NCBI GenBank assembly: GCA_035764505.1
Contig: DASTZC010000224.1
Span: 1 to 38,860, forward strand
Length of the DNA: 38,860 nt
Reading direction: 5' to 3'
From: Candidatus Polarisedimenticolia bacterium
GTDB lineage: Bacteria; Acidobacteriota; Polarisedimenticolia; Gp22-AA2; AA152
In this document: piece after piece, positions 1 to 8,933 of the stretch
How the letters are laid out: every line of letters starts with the position of its first letter
Position numbering within the stretch: position 1 is the first letter of the stretch
Translations under genes and position numbers: made by a program
The notes under the pieces: model-generated
Databases searched by the model: none
The model's input: only the letters and a program-made list of their open reading frames with translations
What the model was told of the DNA's origin: nothing

Positions 1-1
1 T

Positions 2-183
2 TTCTTCGGCAATCTGGACACCTGCATCACCCTGCGCACGGCGATCCTGAAGGGGACGCAGGCCTACGTCCAGGCGGGGGCGGGGATCGTGGCCGACTCC
101 GACCCGGCGCGGGAAGAGCAGGAGTGCCTGGACAAGGCGAAGGTCGTCTTCGAGGCGCTGGACGAGGCGGAGGGGATGATGGC

Positions 184-187
<4 letters not shown>
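2..187 (+). CDS. trpE: Anthranilate synthase component I, C-terminal fragment
   Basis: Only the last 61 residues are in the window; the gene begins upstream. The visible end carries the chorismate-binding signature DTCITLRT followed by [12 protein letters not shown], which is the usual last motif of TrpE/PabB-type enzymes. With TrpG it makes anthranilate from chorismate and glutamine, the first committed step to tryptophan. That it is TrpE rather than PabB is inferred from the trpGDCFBA genes that follow. Its TGA overlaps the GTG start of trpG by four bases, so the two subunits are probably translated in a coupled way. The promoter and any attenuator lie outside the window. Confidence 0.93.
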
Positions 188-749
<562 letters not shown>

Positions 750-753
<4 letters not shown>

Positions 754-1778
754 GCCGGATGGAGGAGGCCCTGAAAGAGCTGGTCCTGGGCCATGATCTG
801 CCGGCCGATTTGGCGGGCGCCTGTTTCGAAGAGATTATGGACGGCAGCGTCGACGGAGCTCTCCTGGGAGGGTTCCTCATCGCCTTGCGCATGAAGGGGG
901 AGACACCGGAGGAGATCGCCGCCTTCGCCGCGGCGATGCGGGAACGGTCCGTCGGGCTCCCCGGAGCGCGGGACGAGGAGCTGCTCGACACCTGCGGCAC
1001 GGGAGGCGACGATCTGGGCGGGTTCAACGTTTCCACCCTCACCGCGCTGGTGGCCGCGGGAGCGGGAGCAAAGGTCGCGAAGCATGGCAACCGCGCCAGC
1101 TCGGGCCGGTGCGGCAGCGCCGACCTGCTCGCGCACCTGGGAGTGCGCATCGACGCCGATCCGGGCACGGTGGCGCGCTGCCTCGACGAAGCGGGCATCG
1201 GGTTCCTGTTCGCGCCGGCGATGCACCCTGCGGTGAAAGGGGCCACGCCGGCGCGGCGTGCCCTGGGGGTGCGGACCGTCTTCAACCTCCTCGGGCCTCT
1301 CAGCCATCCGGCCCGCGCCGCCTCCCAGCTCATGGGGGTGTTCGACCGGCGCTGGGTCGAGCCGGCCGCCCGGGCCCTCGCGGCCCTCGGGTCGCGCCGG
1401 GCCCTGGTGGTGCACGGCCAGGACGGAATGGACGAGATCACCACCACCGCCCCCACCTGGGTCGCGGAGCTGTCCAACGGCCAGGTGCGCTCCTACGAAA
1501 TCGATGCGCGGGATTTCGGGATTGCGCGGGCCGATGCGGCGGCGCTGCGCGGCGGCGGGCCGGAACAGAACGCCGCCATTGCCCGGTCGATCCTCTCGGG
1601 CGAGCGCGGCCCAAGGCGGGACCTGGTGGTGGCCAACGCCGCCGCGGCGCTGTGGGTGGCGGGCAAGGGGGCCGATCTGGGGGAGGGAAAGAGGCTGGCG
1701 GAGCAGTCGATCGATACCGGCGCGGCCGCGCGCAAGCTGGACGACCTGGTGCGGCTGACGGGGGAGAAGGAAAGATGA
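750..1778 (+). CDS. trpD: Anthranilate phosphoribosyltransferase
   Basis: A 342-residue protein that transfers phosphoribose from PRPP to anthranilate. The PRPP/Mg loop is seen as DTCGTGGD (GTGGD at 83-87), followed by KHGNR at 111-115 and [10 protein letters not shown] around 122-131; these are the family's diagnostic motifs. Length is normal for TrpD and there is no fusion to TrpG as in enterobacteria. The ATG at 750 overlaps the trpG stop by four bases. An alternative in-frame ATG lies three codons downstream, but the overlapping start fits the pattern of the whole operon. Confidence 0.97.
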
Positions 1779-2566
1779 CCCGGGCCACGGGTGATTTCCT
1801 GGAAAAGATCATGAGCGGCAAGCGCTCTGAGATTGCCCGGCTCGCGGAGCCTGGCGCGCGCCGCCGCATCGAAGAGGCGCTGAGTCGCGCACCGCGGGTC
1901 AGGAGCTTTCCCGCGGCGCTCGCCGCGGGAAGCGGGTTGCGGATCATCGCGGAGGTGAAGCGCGCTTCTCCCAGCCGCGGGCGTCTGGTGGAGCACTACG
2001 ATCCCGCCGCCCGGGCGAGGGATTACGAAGCGGGCGGCGCCGCCGCCTTGTCGGTCCTTACCGACGCCGAACACTTCGAGGGAGAGCTGGCGCATCTCGA
2101 GGCGGCGCGCTCGCAGACGGCAATCCCGGTGCTGCGCAAGGACTTCATCCTGGATGCCTCCCAGATCGACGAGTCGCGCGGCGCGGGGGCCGATGCCATC
2201 CTGCTGATCGTTGCGGCGCTGCCCCGGACGGCGGTGGTCGATCTGCTGGGAAAAGCGCGGGGTCTCGGCATGGAGGCGCTGGTGGAGGTGCACGATGAGG
2301 AGGAGCTGCGGCAGGCTCTGGAAGCCGGCGCCCGTCTCATCGGCGTGAACAATCGCAACCTGCGGACTTTCGAGGTCGACCTCGAGATCTCCGTGCGGCT
2401 CGCCGCGCTGTTTCCGACCGGGATCCTCAAGGTGAGCGAGAGCGGCATCACCTCGCGCGCGGACATGAAAAGGCTCGCGGATGCCGGCTACGATGCCTTC
2501 CTGATCGGCGAGTCACTGGCGCGCTCTTCCGATCCGGGCGCCGCCTTGCGGGAGTGGACCCGATGA
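1775..2566 (+). CDS. trpC: Indole-3-glycerol phosphate synthase
   Basis: A 263-residue single-domain (beta/alpha)8 enzyme that closes the indole ring of CdRP with loss of CO2 and water. Recognisable active-site motifs are [11 protein letters not shown] (Glu60, Lys62), VLRKDF (Lys122), ALVEVH (Glu171), IGVNNRNL (Asn192) and VSESGI (Glu222, Ser223), all at the positions expected for the family. It is not fused to TrpF. The ATG at 1775 overlaps the trpD stop by four bases. A much longer in-frame open stretch upstream is only trpD read in another frame. Confidence 0.97.
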   Translation: MTRATGDFLEKIMSGKRSEIARLAEPGARRRIEEALSRAPRVRSFPAALAAGSGLRIIAEVKRASPSRGRLVEHYDPAARARDYEAGGAAALSVLTDAEHFEGELAHLEAARSQTAIPVLRKDFILDASQIDESRGAGADAILLIVAALPRTAVVDLLGKARGLGMEALVEVHDEEELRQALEAGARLIGVNNRNLRTFEVDLEISVRLAALFPTGILKVSESGITSRADMKRLADAGYDAFLIGESLARSSDPGAALREWTR

Positions 2567-3186
2567 GACCACGGATCAAGTTCTGCGGCATCACGCGGCG
2601 GGCGGATCTCGAGGCGGCCGCCGCGGCCGGCGCCGATGCCGTGGGAGTCATCCTGGTGGCCGGCACGCCGCGCTCCCTCGATCCGGCGAGGGCACGCGAC
2701 CTGCTGCGCTCGGCGCCCCCCTTCCTGGCGCGCGTCGGCGTCTTCGCCGACGAGGACCCGATCCGCATCCGGAGGATCCGCGAAGATCTGGGACTGACGG
2801 CGGTCCAGCTGCATGGATCGGAGTCGCCCGGCCACTGCGCCGCCGTCGGCGGAGTCCGGATCAAGACGCTGCGGGTCCGGGAGGACTTCTCGCCGGCGAG
2901 CATGGAGCCCTTCGATGTCGAGGCCTTCCTGCTGGAGGCCCCCGTCCCTGGCGCGCTCGGTGGGGGAGGGGTCGCCTTCGACTGGTCTCGTCTCGCGACC
3001 CACGGCGCCTTCGGGCGTCGGATCATCGTGGCAGGAGGATTGACTCCGGACAACGTGGCGGAGGCGGTGCACCTCCTGCGTCCCTATGGCGTCGACGTCA
3101 GCAGCGGCGTGGAGCAATCGCCCGGAGTAAAGGATGCAAAGCGGATGGAGGATTTCGTGCGGGCGGTACGGGGAGCGTCGTCATGA
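2563..3186 (+). CDS. trpF: Phosphoribosylanthranilate isomerase
   Basis: A 207-residue (beta/alpha)8 barrel catalysing the Amadori rearrangement of PRA to CdRP. KFCGIT near the N-terminus gives the general-base Cys8. VQLHG (81-85) and the C-terminal phosphate site GVDVSSGVE with GVKDAKRM also match the family. Where most members have the general-acid Asp (about position 126, in LLD followed by a GGTG loop) this protein reads [14 protein letters not shown], so a Glu (125) seems to take its place. The start is ATG 2563, overlapping the trpC stop; a GTG three codons earlier is possible but has no support. Function is otherwise secure from the operon. Confidence 0.95.
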   Translation: MRPRIKFCGITRRADLEAAAAAGADAVGVILVAGTPRSLDPARARDLLRSAPPFLARVGVFADEDPIRIRRIREDLGLTAVQLHGSESPGHCAAVGGVRIKTLRVREDFSPASMEPFDVEAFLLEAPVPGALGGGGVAFDWSRLATHGAFGRRIIVAGGLTPDNVAEAVHLLRPYGVDVSSGVEQSPGVKDAKRMEDFVRAVRGASS

Positions 3187-4370
3187 AGCCGGAAAAGCCG
3201 GGGCGCTTCGGAAGATTCGGCGGCCGCTTTGTCCCTGAAACCCTGATGGGGCCGCTGATCGAGCTGGAGGAAGCCTACGAGACATGCCGCAAGGATCCCG
3301 CCTTCCAGCAGGAGCTGGACCGCCTCCTGCGCGACTATGTCGGGCGACCGACGCCGCTGACCCCGGCGGCGCGCCTCGGGGAGGAGCTGGGCGGCCTGCG
3401 CATTCACTTGAAGCGCGAGGATCTCTGCCATACCGGCGCCCACAAGATCAACAACACCCTGGGACAGGCTCTGCTGGCGCGGCGCATGGGCAAGCGGCGT
3501 GTCATCGCCGAGACGGGAGCGGGGCAGCATGGCGTGGCGAGCGCCACCGCGGCGGCGCTGCTGGACCTCGAATGCGTCGTCTACATGGGATCGGAGGACA
3601 TGGCGCGGCAGTCGCTGAATGTCACCCGGATGCGGCTGCTGGGGGCGCGCGTCGTCGAAGTGGCCGCGGGCAGCCGGACACTCAAAGATGCCATCAACGA
3701 GGCGATGCGCGACTGGGTCACGAACTGCGCCGGCACCCACTACATTCTCGGCTCGGTCCTGGGAGCGCATCCCTACCCGGCCCTGGTGCGCGATTTCCAG
3801 TCGGTGATCGGGAGGGAAGCGCGGGCGCAGTATCTGAAGACCGAAGGGCGGCTTCCGGACCTGCTGGTGGCTTGCGTCGGGGGTGGCAGCAACAGCCTGG
3901 GACTGTTCACGGCTTTCCTGGCGGACGAGGCGGTCGAGATGGTGGGCGTGGAGGCCGGCGGCGAAGGAATCGCCGCCGGGCGGCACGCGGCCCGCTTCGC
4001 CGGCGGGTCGCCAGGAGTGCTGCATGGCACCTACACCTTCCTGCTCCAGGATGCGGCCGGGAATATCGCGCCGACCCATTCGGTCTCGGCGGGACTGGAC
4101 TACCCGGCCGTCGGCCCCGAGCATGCCGACCTGCGCGAGCAGGGCCGGGTGCGCTACGAGATCGCCTCCGACGTCGAGGCGCTCGATGGCTTCCGGCGGC
4201 TGGCGCGCTGCGAGGGGATCCTGCCGGCTTTGGAATCGGCCCACGCGCTCGGCTGGCTCGCGGCGCATGCATCACGGCTCCCGCAGGGGTGCCGCGTCCT
4301 GGTCAATCTGTCGGGGCGGGGCGACAAGGACGTCGACCAGGCGGCCGCGCGGCTCGGAGTCGAGCCATGA
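3183..4370 (+). CDS. trpB: Tryptophan synthase beta chain
   Basis: A 395-residue PLP enzyme that condenses indole with serine. The N-terminus [15 protein letters not shown] is typical of TrpB1. The PLP lysine is Lys88 in HTGAHKINN, the catalytic Glu110 is in AETGAGQHG, and [10 protein letters not shown] holds the cofactor phosphate. [13 protein letters not shown] and LSGRGDKD close the sequence as expected. It forms the alpha2-beta2 complex with TrpA encoded next to it. The start overlaps the trpF stop, and its own stop overlaps the trpA ATG, by four bases each. Confidence 0.98.
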   Translation: MKPEKPGRFGRFGGRFVPETLMGPLIELEEAYETCRKDPAFQQELDRLLRDYVGRPTPLTPAARLGEELGGLRIHLKREDLCHTGAHKINNTLGQALLARRMGKRRVIAETGAGQHGVASATAAALLDLECVVYMGSEDMARQSLNVTRMRLLGARVVEVAAGSRTLKDAINEAMRDWVTNCAGTHYILGSVLGAHPYPALVRDFQSVIGREARAQYLKTEGRLPDLLVACVGGGSNSLGLFTAFLADEAVEMVGVEAGGEGIAAGRHAARFAGGSPGVLHGTYTFLLQDAAGNIAPTHSVSAGLDYPAVGPEHADLREQGRVRYEIASDVEALDGFRRLARCEGILPALESAHALGWLAAHASRLPQGCRVLVNLSGRGDKDVDQAAARLGVEP

Positions 4371-5149
4371 GCCGGATCGCGGCGGCCTTCGCCAAGGCGC
4401 GCCAGGCACGCCGTATCGCTTTCATTCCCTACCTGACGGCGGGAGATCCGTCGATCGAGGCGACCGTCGATCTCGCGCTGGTACTGCGCGGCTGCGGCGC
4501 CGATTTGATCGAGCTGGGCGTGCCCTTCTCCGATCCGCTGGCCGACGGCGAGGTGATCCAGCGCGCGGCGGCGCGCGCCCTGGCCCGCGGGACGACGCTG
4601 GAGACGGTCCTGGAAGCCGCCGCACGGATCCGGCAGATGAGCGACGTGCCGCTGCTCCTGTTCAGTTACCTGAATCCGCTGCTGCGCATGGGCTGGCCCC
4701 GCCTCGCGCAGGCCGCCTCCGCCGCGGGCGTCGACGGCGTCCTGGCCACCGATCTTCCCGTGGAGGAGGCGGACGATTACATCGCCGCCCTGGGCGAGAA
4801 GAACCTCGACCCGGTCTTCATGGCCGCCCCGACCACCGCCCAGGACCGGCTCGATGCCATCGGACGCGCCTCGCGAGGGTTCCTTTACTACGTGACGCGC
4901 GCCGGGGTGACCGGAGAGCGTGCCACGCTGCCGCCGGAGACCGCCGATCGGGTACGCCGGCTGCGCCAGTCGACCTCACTGCCGATCGCGCTGGGCTTCG
5001 GTGTCTCGGATCGGGAGCAGGTGCGCCAGGCCGGGGAGTTCGCCGACGGCGTGGTGGTGGGCAGCGCCCTGGTGAGGGTGGTGGAGCAATGCAGCGAGCC
5101 GGCTGTTCTGGCGGAGCGCCTGAAGCGGCGCGTGGCCGAGCTGTTCTGA
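4367..5149 (+). CDS. trpA: Tryptophan synthase alpha chain
   Basis: A 260-residue (beta/alpha)8 enzyme that splits indole-3-glycerol phosphate and passes indole to TrpB. Catalytic Glu49 ([10 protein letters not shown]) and Asp60 (LADG) are at the same numbers as in the Salmonella enzyme. Further motifs are [29 protein letters not shown] and the phosphate-binding ALGFGVSD and VVVGSALV. This is the last gene of the trp operon; a 58-base gap follows, in which I see no clear intrinsic terminator. Confidence 0.97.
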   Translation: MSRIAAAFAKARQARRIAFIPYLTAGDPSIEATVDLALVLRGCGADLIELGVPFSDPLADGEVIQRAAARALARGTTLETVLEAAARIRQMSDVPLLLFSYLNPLLRMGWPRLAQAASAAGVDGVLATDLPVEEADDYIAALGEKNLDPVFMAAPTTAQDRLDAIGRASRGFLYYVTRAGVTGERATLPPETADRVRRLRQSTSLPIALGFGVSDREQVRQAGEFADGVVVGSALVRVVEQCSEPAVLAERLKRRVAELF

Positions 5150-5207
5150 CAATGCAACGCGCGCGGGAGCGGCTCGCTTCCGCGCCGATTCATGAAAGGA
5201 GCTTCTC

Positions 5208-5741
5208 TTGACTCGAAAAACCTCCGGCTGGCTGCCGGTTCTGTGCGCGGTGGGCTGCCTGGCGGCCGCCCCAGCCCCCGAGGGGGTGAAAGTGACTTTC
5301 CGTCGCGACGCCATCCTGTCGCTGCTGTCGGCAACGATGCCTTACAAGATTGACGTGGGCACGGGGATGCTCAAGGAATCCCTGACGTTCTCGGACCCGA
5401 AGGATCTGACCTTTGGCAACAACCAGATCACTTTCGCGGTGCGCTGCCAGGGAGCGCCGATGCCGGTGGACCAGGTCCTCCATCCCGTGCTGGTGTTCCA
5501 GCAGTCGGGCGGGGGCTACCAGGTGGTCGTGCAGAGCCTGCCGATATCCATCCCCGGCTTCGGAAAGGTCGACATCAAGGAGTTCTTCCAGCCCGTGGAT
5601 CTGCGCAACCTCATGAAGCAGAGCGTGGACGTGCGGGGCAAGCCGGCCCTCCTGGAATTGCGCGTGGACAAGGTGGCCCTGGCAAAAGAGACGATCGACT
5701 TTTCCTCGACGCTGATCCTCACGCCCCAGCCGGGCCGCTAG
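5208..5741 (+). CDS. Small exported protein of unknown function
   Basis: A 177-residue protein that I do not assign to a family. The start is a TTG at 5208 preceded by a good ribosome site, AAAGGAGC, about seven bases upstream; no ATG or GTG gives an equally complete protein. The N-terminus (MTRKTSGWLPVLCAVGCLAAAP) looks like a signal peptide and Cys17 could be a weak lipobox (AVGC). The rest is rich in alternating hydrophobic residues, suggesting a beta-sheet domain, with no obvious catalytic motif. It follows trpA by 58 bases and may be co-transcribed, but nothing links it to tryptophan. Its last 23 bases overlap the 3' end of the convergent glycosyltransferase gene. Confidence 0.75.
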   Translation: MTRKTSGWLPVLCAVGCLAAAPAPEGVKVTFRRDAILSLLSATMPYKIDVGTGMLKESLTFSDPKDLTFGNNQITFAVRCQGAPMPVDQVLHPVLVFQQSGGGYQVVVQSLPISIPGFGKVDIKEFFQPVDLRNLMKQSVDVRGKPALLELRVDKVALAKETIDFSSTLILTPQPGR

Positions 5742-6996
5742 CGGCACGCGGCGCGGGCGCGCCGGCAGCCGGCAGGGTTTCCCGGAACAGCCGGGCGATC
5801 GTCTCGACGTTGCGGTCGCGATCGAAGTCGCGCTCGACGCGCTCCCGGGCCGCCTGCGCCAGCTCGCGGCGACGGTCGGGATCCCGCAGCAGGACCTCGA
5901 TCGCCTCGGCGAGCCGTGCCGGGTCTCTCTCCGGAACGGTCACACCGTAGCGTCCCGATTCGAGCAGCTCGCGCGAGCCGTCATAATCGGTGGTCACCAC
6001 GGTCGTGCCGCACGCCATCGCCTCGACCAGGACGTTGGCGATGCCGTCCTGAAAGTCGTTGGGCGTACGATAAGAAGCCAATGCCACCAGCGTGGCACCC
6101 GCCATCGCCGCCAGAACCTCGCGATGCGGGGCGATCCCCTCCAGCCGCACCACGTTCCCCAGTTCCAGCCGCGCGCTCTCGCGCTTCAGCTCCTCGCGCT
6201 GCGGGCCGCTTCCGAAAATCCGCAGCCGGAAAGGAACCCCGCGGTCCCGCAGGAGGGCGGCCGCCTGCAGGAGATCCAGAAATCCTTTCTCCGGAGTCAG
6301 CCGTCCCACCGAGACGATCTCGGGCGGGTTGGCACGCTGCACGCTACCCGGCCGGGGGATTTCGCCGAAGTCGACCCCGTGGTAAACGACATGGATCTTG
6401 CCGCTGCTTCCCGGGACGAGCTGCTCCATCCGGCGGCGCGTGGCGCTCTGGCAGGCCAGGATGAAGCGGGCCTCGTGGATCTTCCGGGGCAGGAAGGCGG
6501 CGTTGGAGAAGACGTCGAGGCCGGCGTGCCCGCTGAAGCTGTAAGAGGTCCCCAGCAGGCGCGCCGCGATATAAGCCGCCGTCGCCGGATAGTGGGCCCA
6601 GGTGCCGTGGACGTGCGCCGTTCCCAGCGCGCGCATCTTGCGGGCGAACACCAGGCTCTTGGGAAACAGCGCCACGGCGTGCGCCAGGTAGCGGGGGCTG
6701 CGAATGTTGCCGGCGACGATCCGGGCGAAAGTGCCGAGGGTGCGACCGGGATGGCGCGCCAGGAAGTAGAAGACCGCCGCCGGGACCTCGCTGCCGAAAA
6801 GATAAGCGGAGCGCTGGATGGTCAGCCCGCGATCGCGGCCGGGCTCGTCGGCCGCCGTCTCCTCCCGGAAATTACGGGTCGCGTAAAGGTCCACCGGAAG
6901 CCCGCGGCGCGCCAGCGCGCGGAACTCCCCTTCGACAAAGGTCTCGCTCACGGTGGGAAAGGCGGTGAGCAGGTAGGCGATTCTGCCGGAATTCAG
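5719..6996 (-). CDS. Family 4 (GT-B) glycosyltransferase, WcaL-like
   Basis: About 425 residues. The N-terminus RIAYLLTAFPTVSETFVEGEF is the hallmark of exopolysaccharide GT4 enzymes of the WcaL/AmsK kind; SVGRLTPEKGFLDLL (about 229-243) begins the donor domain and DGIANVLVEAMACGTTVV (317-334) is the nucleotide-sugar site, with Asp in place of the first Glu of EX7E, a common variant. It probably adds a sugar to a capsule or exopolysaccharide precursor at the inner membrane. The start is unusual: there is no in-frame ATG or GTG before the essential first strand. A CTG at 6996-6994 overlaps the asnB stop (CTGA) and is the best candidate; the start is therefore uncertain. Probably the last gene of the asnB operon. 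Confidence 0.85.
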   Translation of the reverse strand: MNSGRIAYLLTAFPTVSETFVEGEFRALARRGLPVDLYATRNFREETAADEPGRDRGLTIQRSAYLFGSEVPAAVFYFLARHPGRTLGTFARIVAGNIRSPRYLAHAVALFPKSLVFARKMRALGTAHVHGTWAHYPATAAYIAARLLGTSYSFSGHAGLDVFSNAAFLPRKIHEARFILACQSATRRRMEQLVPGSSGKIHVVYHGVDFGEIPRPGSVQRANPPEIVSVGRLTPEKGFLDLLQAAALLRDRGVPFRLRIFGSGPQREELKRESARLELGNVVRLEGIAPHREVLAAMAGATLVALASYRTPNDFQDGIANVLVEAMACGTTVVTTDYDGSRELLESGRYGVTVPERDPARLAEAIEVLLRDPDRRRELAQAARERVERDFDRDRNVETIARLFRETLPAAGAPAPRAASGPAGA

Positions 6997-8882
6997 CTCT
7001 GTCCCCGAGACACCGCGTCCACGGGGCGCAGGGCCGTCCGGCACCAGACCTTGAACCAGAGGAGGACCCAGAGAGGAAGCGCCCGGTCGTGTCCCCTGAC
7101 GTAGTAGTCCTGCAGGTAGCGGTCGACCTCGCGCCGATCCACGTGATCGTAGAAGGGATCGTCGGTCGAGGCGAACAGGTCGTGCACGTAGTCCTTCAGG
7201 TCGCTGCGCATCCATTTCGCCACCGGGACCATGAAGCCGTGCTTGCGCCGCTGCACGGTCCTTTCCGGGAGGAAGCCGGGGAAGGCCTGCTTCAGGAGGA
7301 TCTTTCCTTTCCCTTTGTGCAGCTTGTAGGCGCTGGGCAGGGAGAAGACGAACTCCACCAGCCGGTAGTCCAGGAAGGGGACGCGGGCCTCCAGCGAAGC
7401 CTGCATGCTCATCTTGTCCACCTTCATGAGCAGGTCGTCCTGCAGGTAGACCTTGAGGTCCTGGAAGAAGATCTGATTCAGCGCGTCCCCGGCGGGATAG
7501 TCGCGGACGGCGTTCTCGATCGCCAGGGTGGAGGCCGCCTTCTCTTGATCCAGGGGCCGGCGCAGGAGACGGCGCGACTCCTCCAGGGTGAAGGTGGAGC
7601 GCAGCCGGATCTGGCGCGCGGGCCCGGAGAGCGCGGCGGCTTCGATGGCCCGGCGCACCTTCTCCGGCAGACGGGACAGCGGCAGCGCGCTGCCGGCGCG
7701 GCCGGCGAGGCTGCCGAGGATCCCGAATCTGCCGAGCCACTGCTCGAAGCGATACTTGTCGTAGCCTCCGAAGAGCTCGTCGGCCCCCTCGCCCGCCAGC
7801 GCCACGGTGACTTTCTCGCGCGCGAAGTGCGACAACAGGAGGGTCGGCAGGGCGGCCGGATCGCACATCGGCTCGTCCAGCGCGGGAACGGTTTTTTGCA
7901 GCGTCTCGGGAATGTCCAGCGAGGTGAGGTGCAGCGCATGGTGGTCCGTGCGGAAGTGACGGGCCACGGCCTCGGCCTCCCCCGACTCGTCGTACCAGCC
8001 CTCGCCCGCGAAGCCCACCGTGAAGGTCTGCACGGGCTGATTCATGATCTGGCTCATCAGCCCGACCACCAGGCTGGAGTCTAGCCCGCCGCTCAGGAAG
8101 GCGCCGAGAGGCACCTCGGAGAGCAGTCGGACCTTGACCGCGTCGGCAAGGATCTCGTGCACCCGCTCGGCGGCCTCCGGAAGCTCCGGCACGCGATCCA
8201 GCGTGTAGGTGGGATTCCAGAAGCGCTCGACGCGCACCCCGGTGGCATCCGCGATCAACGCGTGTCCGGCGGGAAGCTTGCGCACCTGCTTGTAGATGGT
8301 GGCCGGGCTGGGGATGTAGAGGAGATCCAGGTAGGCGGCGACGGAGGCCGGGTCCAGCTCGTCGGAGACCAGCCCCGATCCAATCAGCGACTTGATCTCC
8401 GAGGCGAAAAGCAGCAGGTCGCCGACCTGCGCATAGTAGAGAGGCTTGATCCCGAGCCGATCCCGGGCCACCAGGAGGCGCCGCCGCGGGAAGTCCCACA
8501 CCGCGAAGGCCCACATGCCGTTCATCCGGTTCAGCCCTGGGACGCCCTCCTCCTCGACCAGGTGCAGGATCGTCTCGGTGTCGCTGGCGGTCCGGTAGCG
8601 GTGCCCTTTCTGCTCCAGGAAGCGCCGCACCTCGACATGGTTGTAGATCTCGCCGTTGAAAATGATGAAGCGGGTCTCGTCCTCGTTGGCGATCGGCTGG
8701 TGCCCGCCGGCGAGATCGATGATGCTCAGGCGGCGGTGGCCGAGCGCGGCTCCCGCGTCGACGTGGAAGCCCTCATCGTCGGGACCGCGGTGGCGCAGGA
8801 GATCGGTCATCCTCCGCACCACCTCGGGACCGGGGAGCTGGACCGACGGGGAGAGTGCCACGATGCCACAAATGCCGCACAT
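6993..8882 (-). CDS. asnB: Asparagine synthetase (glutamine-hydrolysing)
   Basis: A 629-residue two-domain enzyme that amidates aspartate, or a related carboxylate, using glutamine and ATP. The N-terminal Ntn-glutaminase begins MCGICGI with nucleophile Cys2, and has RHRGPDD, HRRLSIIDL and FNGEIYN. The synthetase domain carries the PP-loop SGGLDSS (264-270) and LAGEGADELFGGYDKY. The start is fixed by the need for Cys2 and by a strong ribosome site, GGAGGAAGG, nine bases upstream. It lies 51 bases after the sensor-kinase gene and overlaps the glycosyltransferase. Such AsnB paralogs in surface-polysaccharide clusters often amidate sugar acids or peptides, so the true substrate may not be free aspartate. 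A second, distinct AsnB is encoded from 37295. Confidence 0.94.
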   Translation of the reverse strand: MCGICGIVALSPSVQLPGPEVVRRMTDLLRHRGPDDEGFHVDAGAALGHRRLSIIDLAGGHQPIANEDETRFIIFNGEIYNHVEVRRFLEQKGHRYRTASDTETILHLVEEEGVPGLNRMNGMWAFAVWDFPRRRLLVARDRLGIKPLYYAQVGDLLLFASEIKSLIGSGLVSDELDPASVAAYLDLLYIPSPATIYKQVRKLPAGHALIADATGVRVERFWNPTYTLDRVPELPEAAERVHEILADAVKVRLLSEVPLGAFLSGGLDSSLVVGLMSQIMNQPVQTFTVGFAGEGWYDESGEAEAVARHFRTDHHALHLTSLDIPETLQKTVPALDEPMCDPAALPTLLLSHFAREKVTVALAGEGADELFGGYDKYRFEQWLGRFGILGSLAGRAGSALPLSRLPEKVRRAIEAAALSGPARQIRLRSTFTLEESRRLLRRPLDQEKAASTLAIENAVRDYPAGDALNQIFFQDLKVYLQDDLLMKVDKMSMQASLEARVPFLDYRLVEFVFSLPSAYKLHKGKGKILLKQAFPGFLPERTVQRRKHGFMVPVAKWMRSDLKDYVHDLFASTDDPFYDHVDRREVDRYLQDYYVRGHDRALPLWVLLWFKVWCRTALRPVDAVSRGQS

Positions 8883-8933
8883 GCCGTGCTGCCTTCCTCC
8901 AAATCCGCCGGTTCGTCCGGCGCAGGCGCTAGT

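Noticed and set aside
7009-8514. In-frame extension of the glycosyltransferase through the whole asnB gene
   Set aside because: The extension is asnB read in another frame; the protein proper begins at the RIAYLL strand after the asnB stop.
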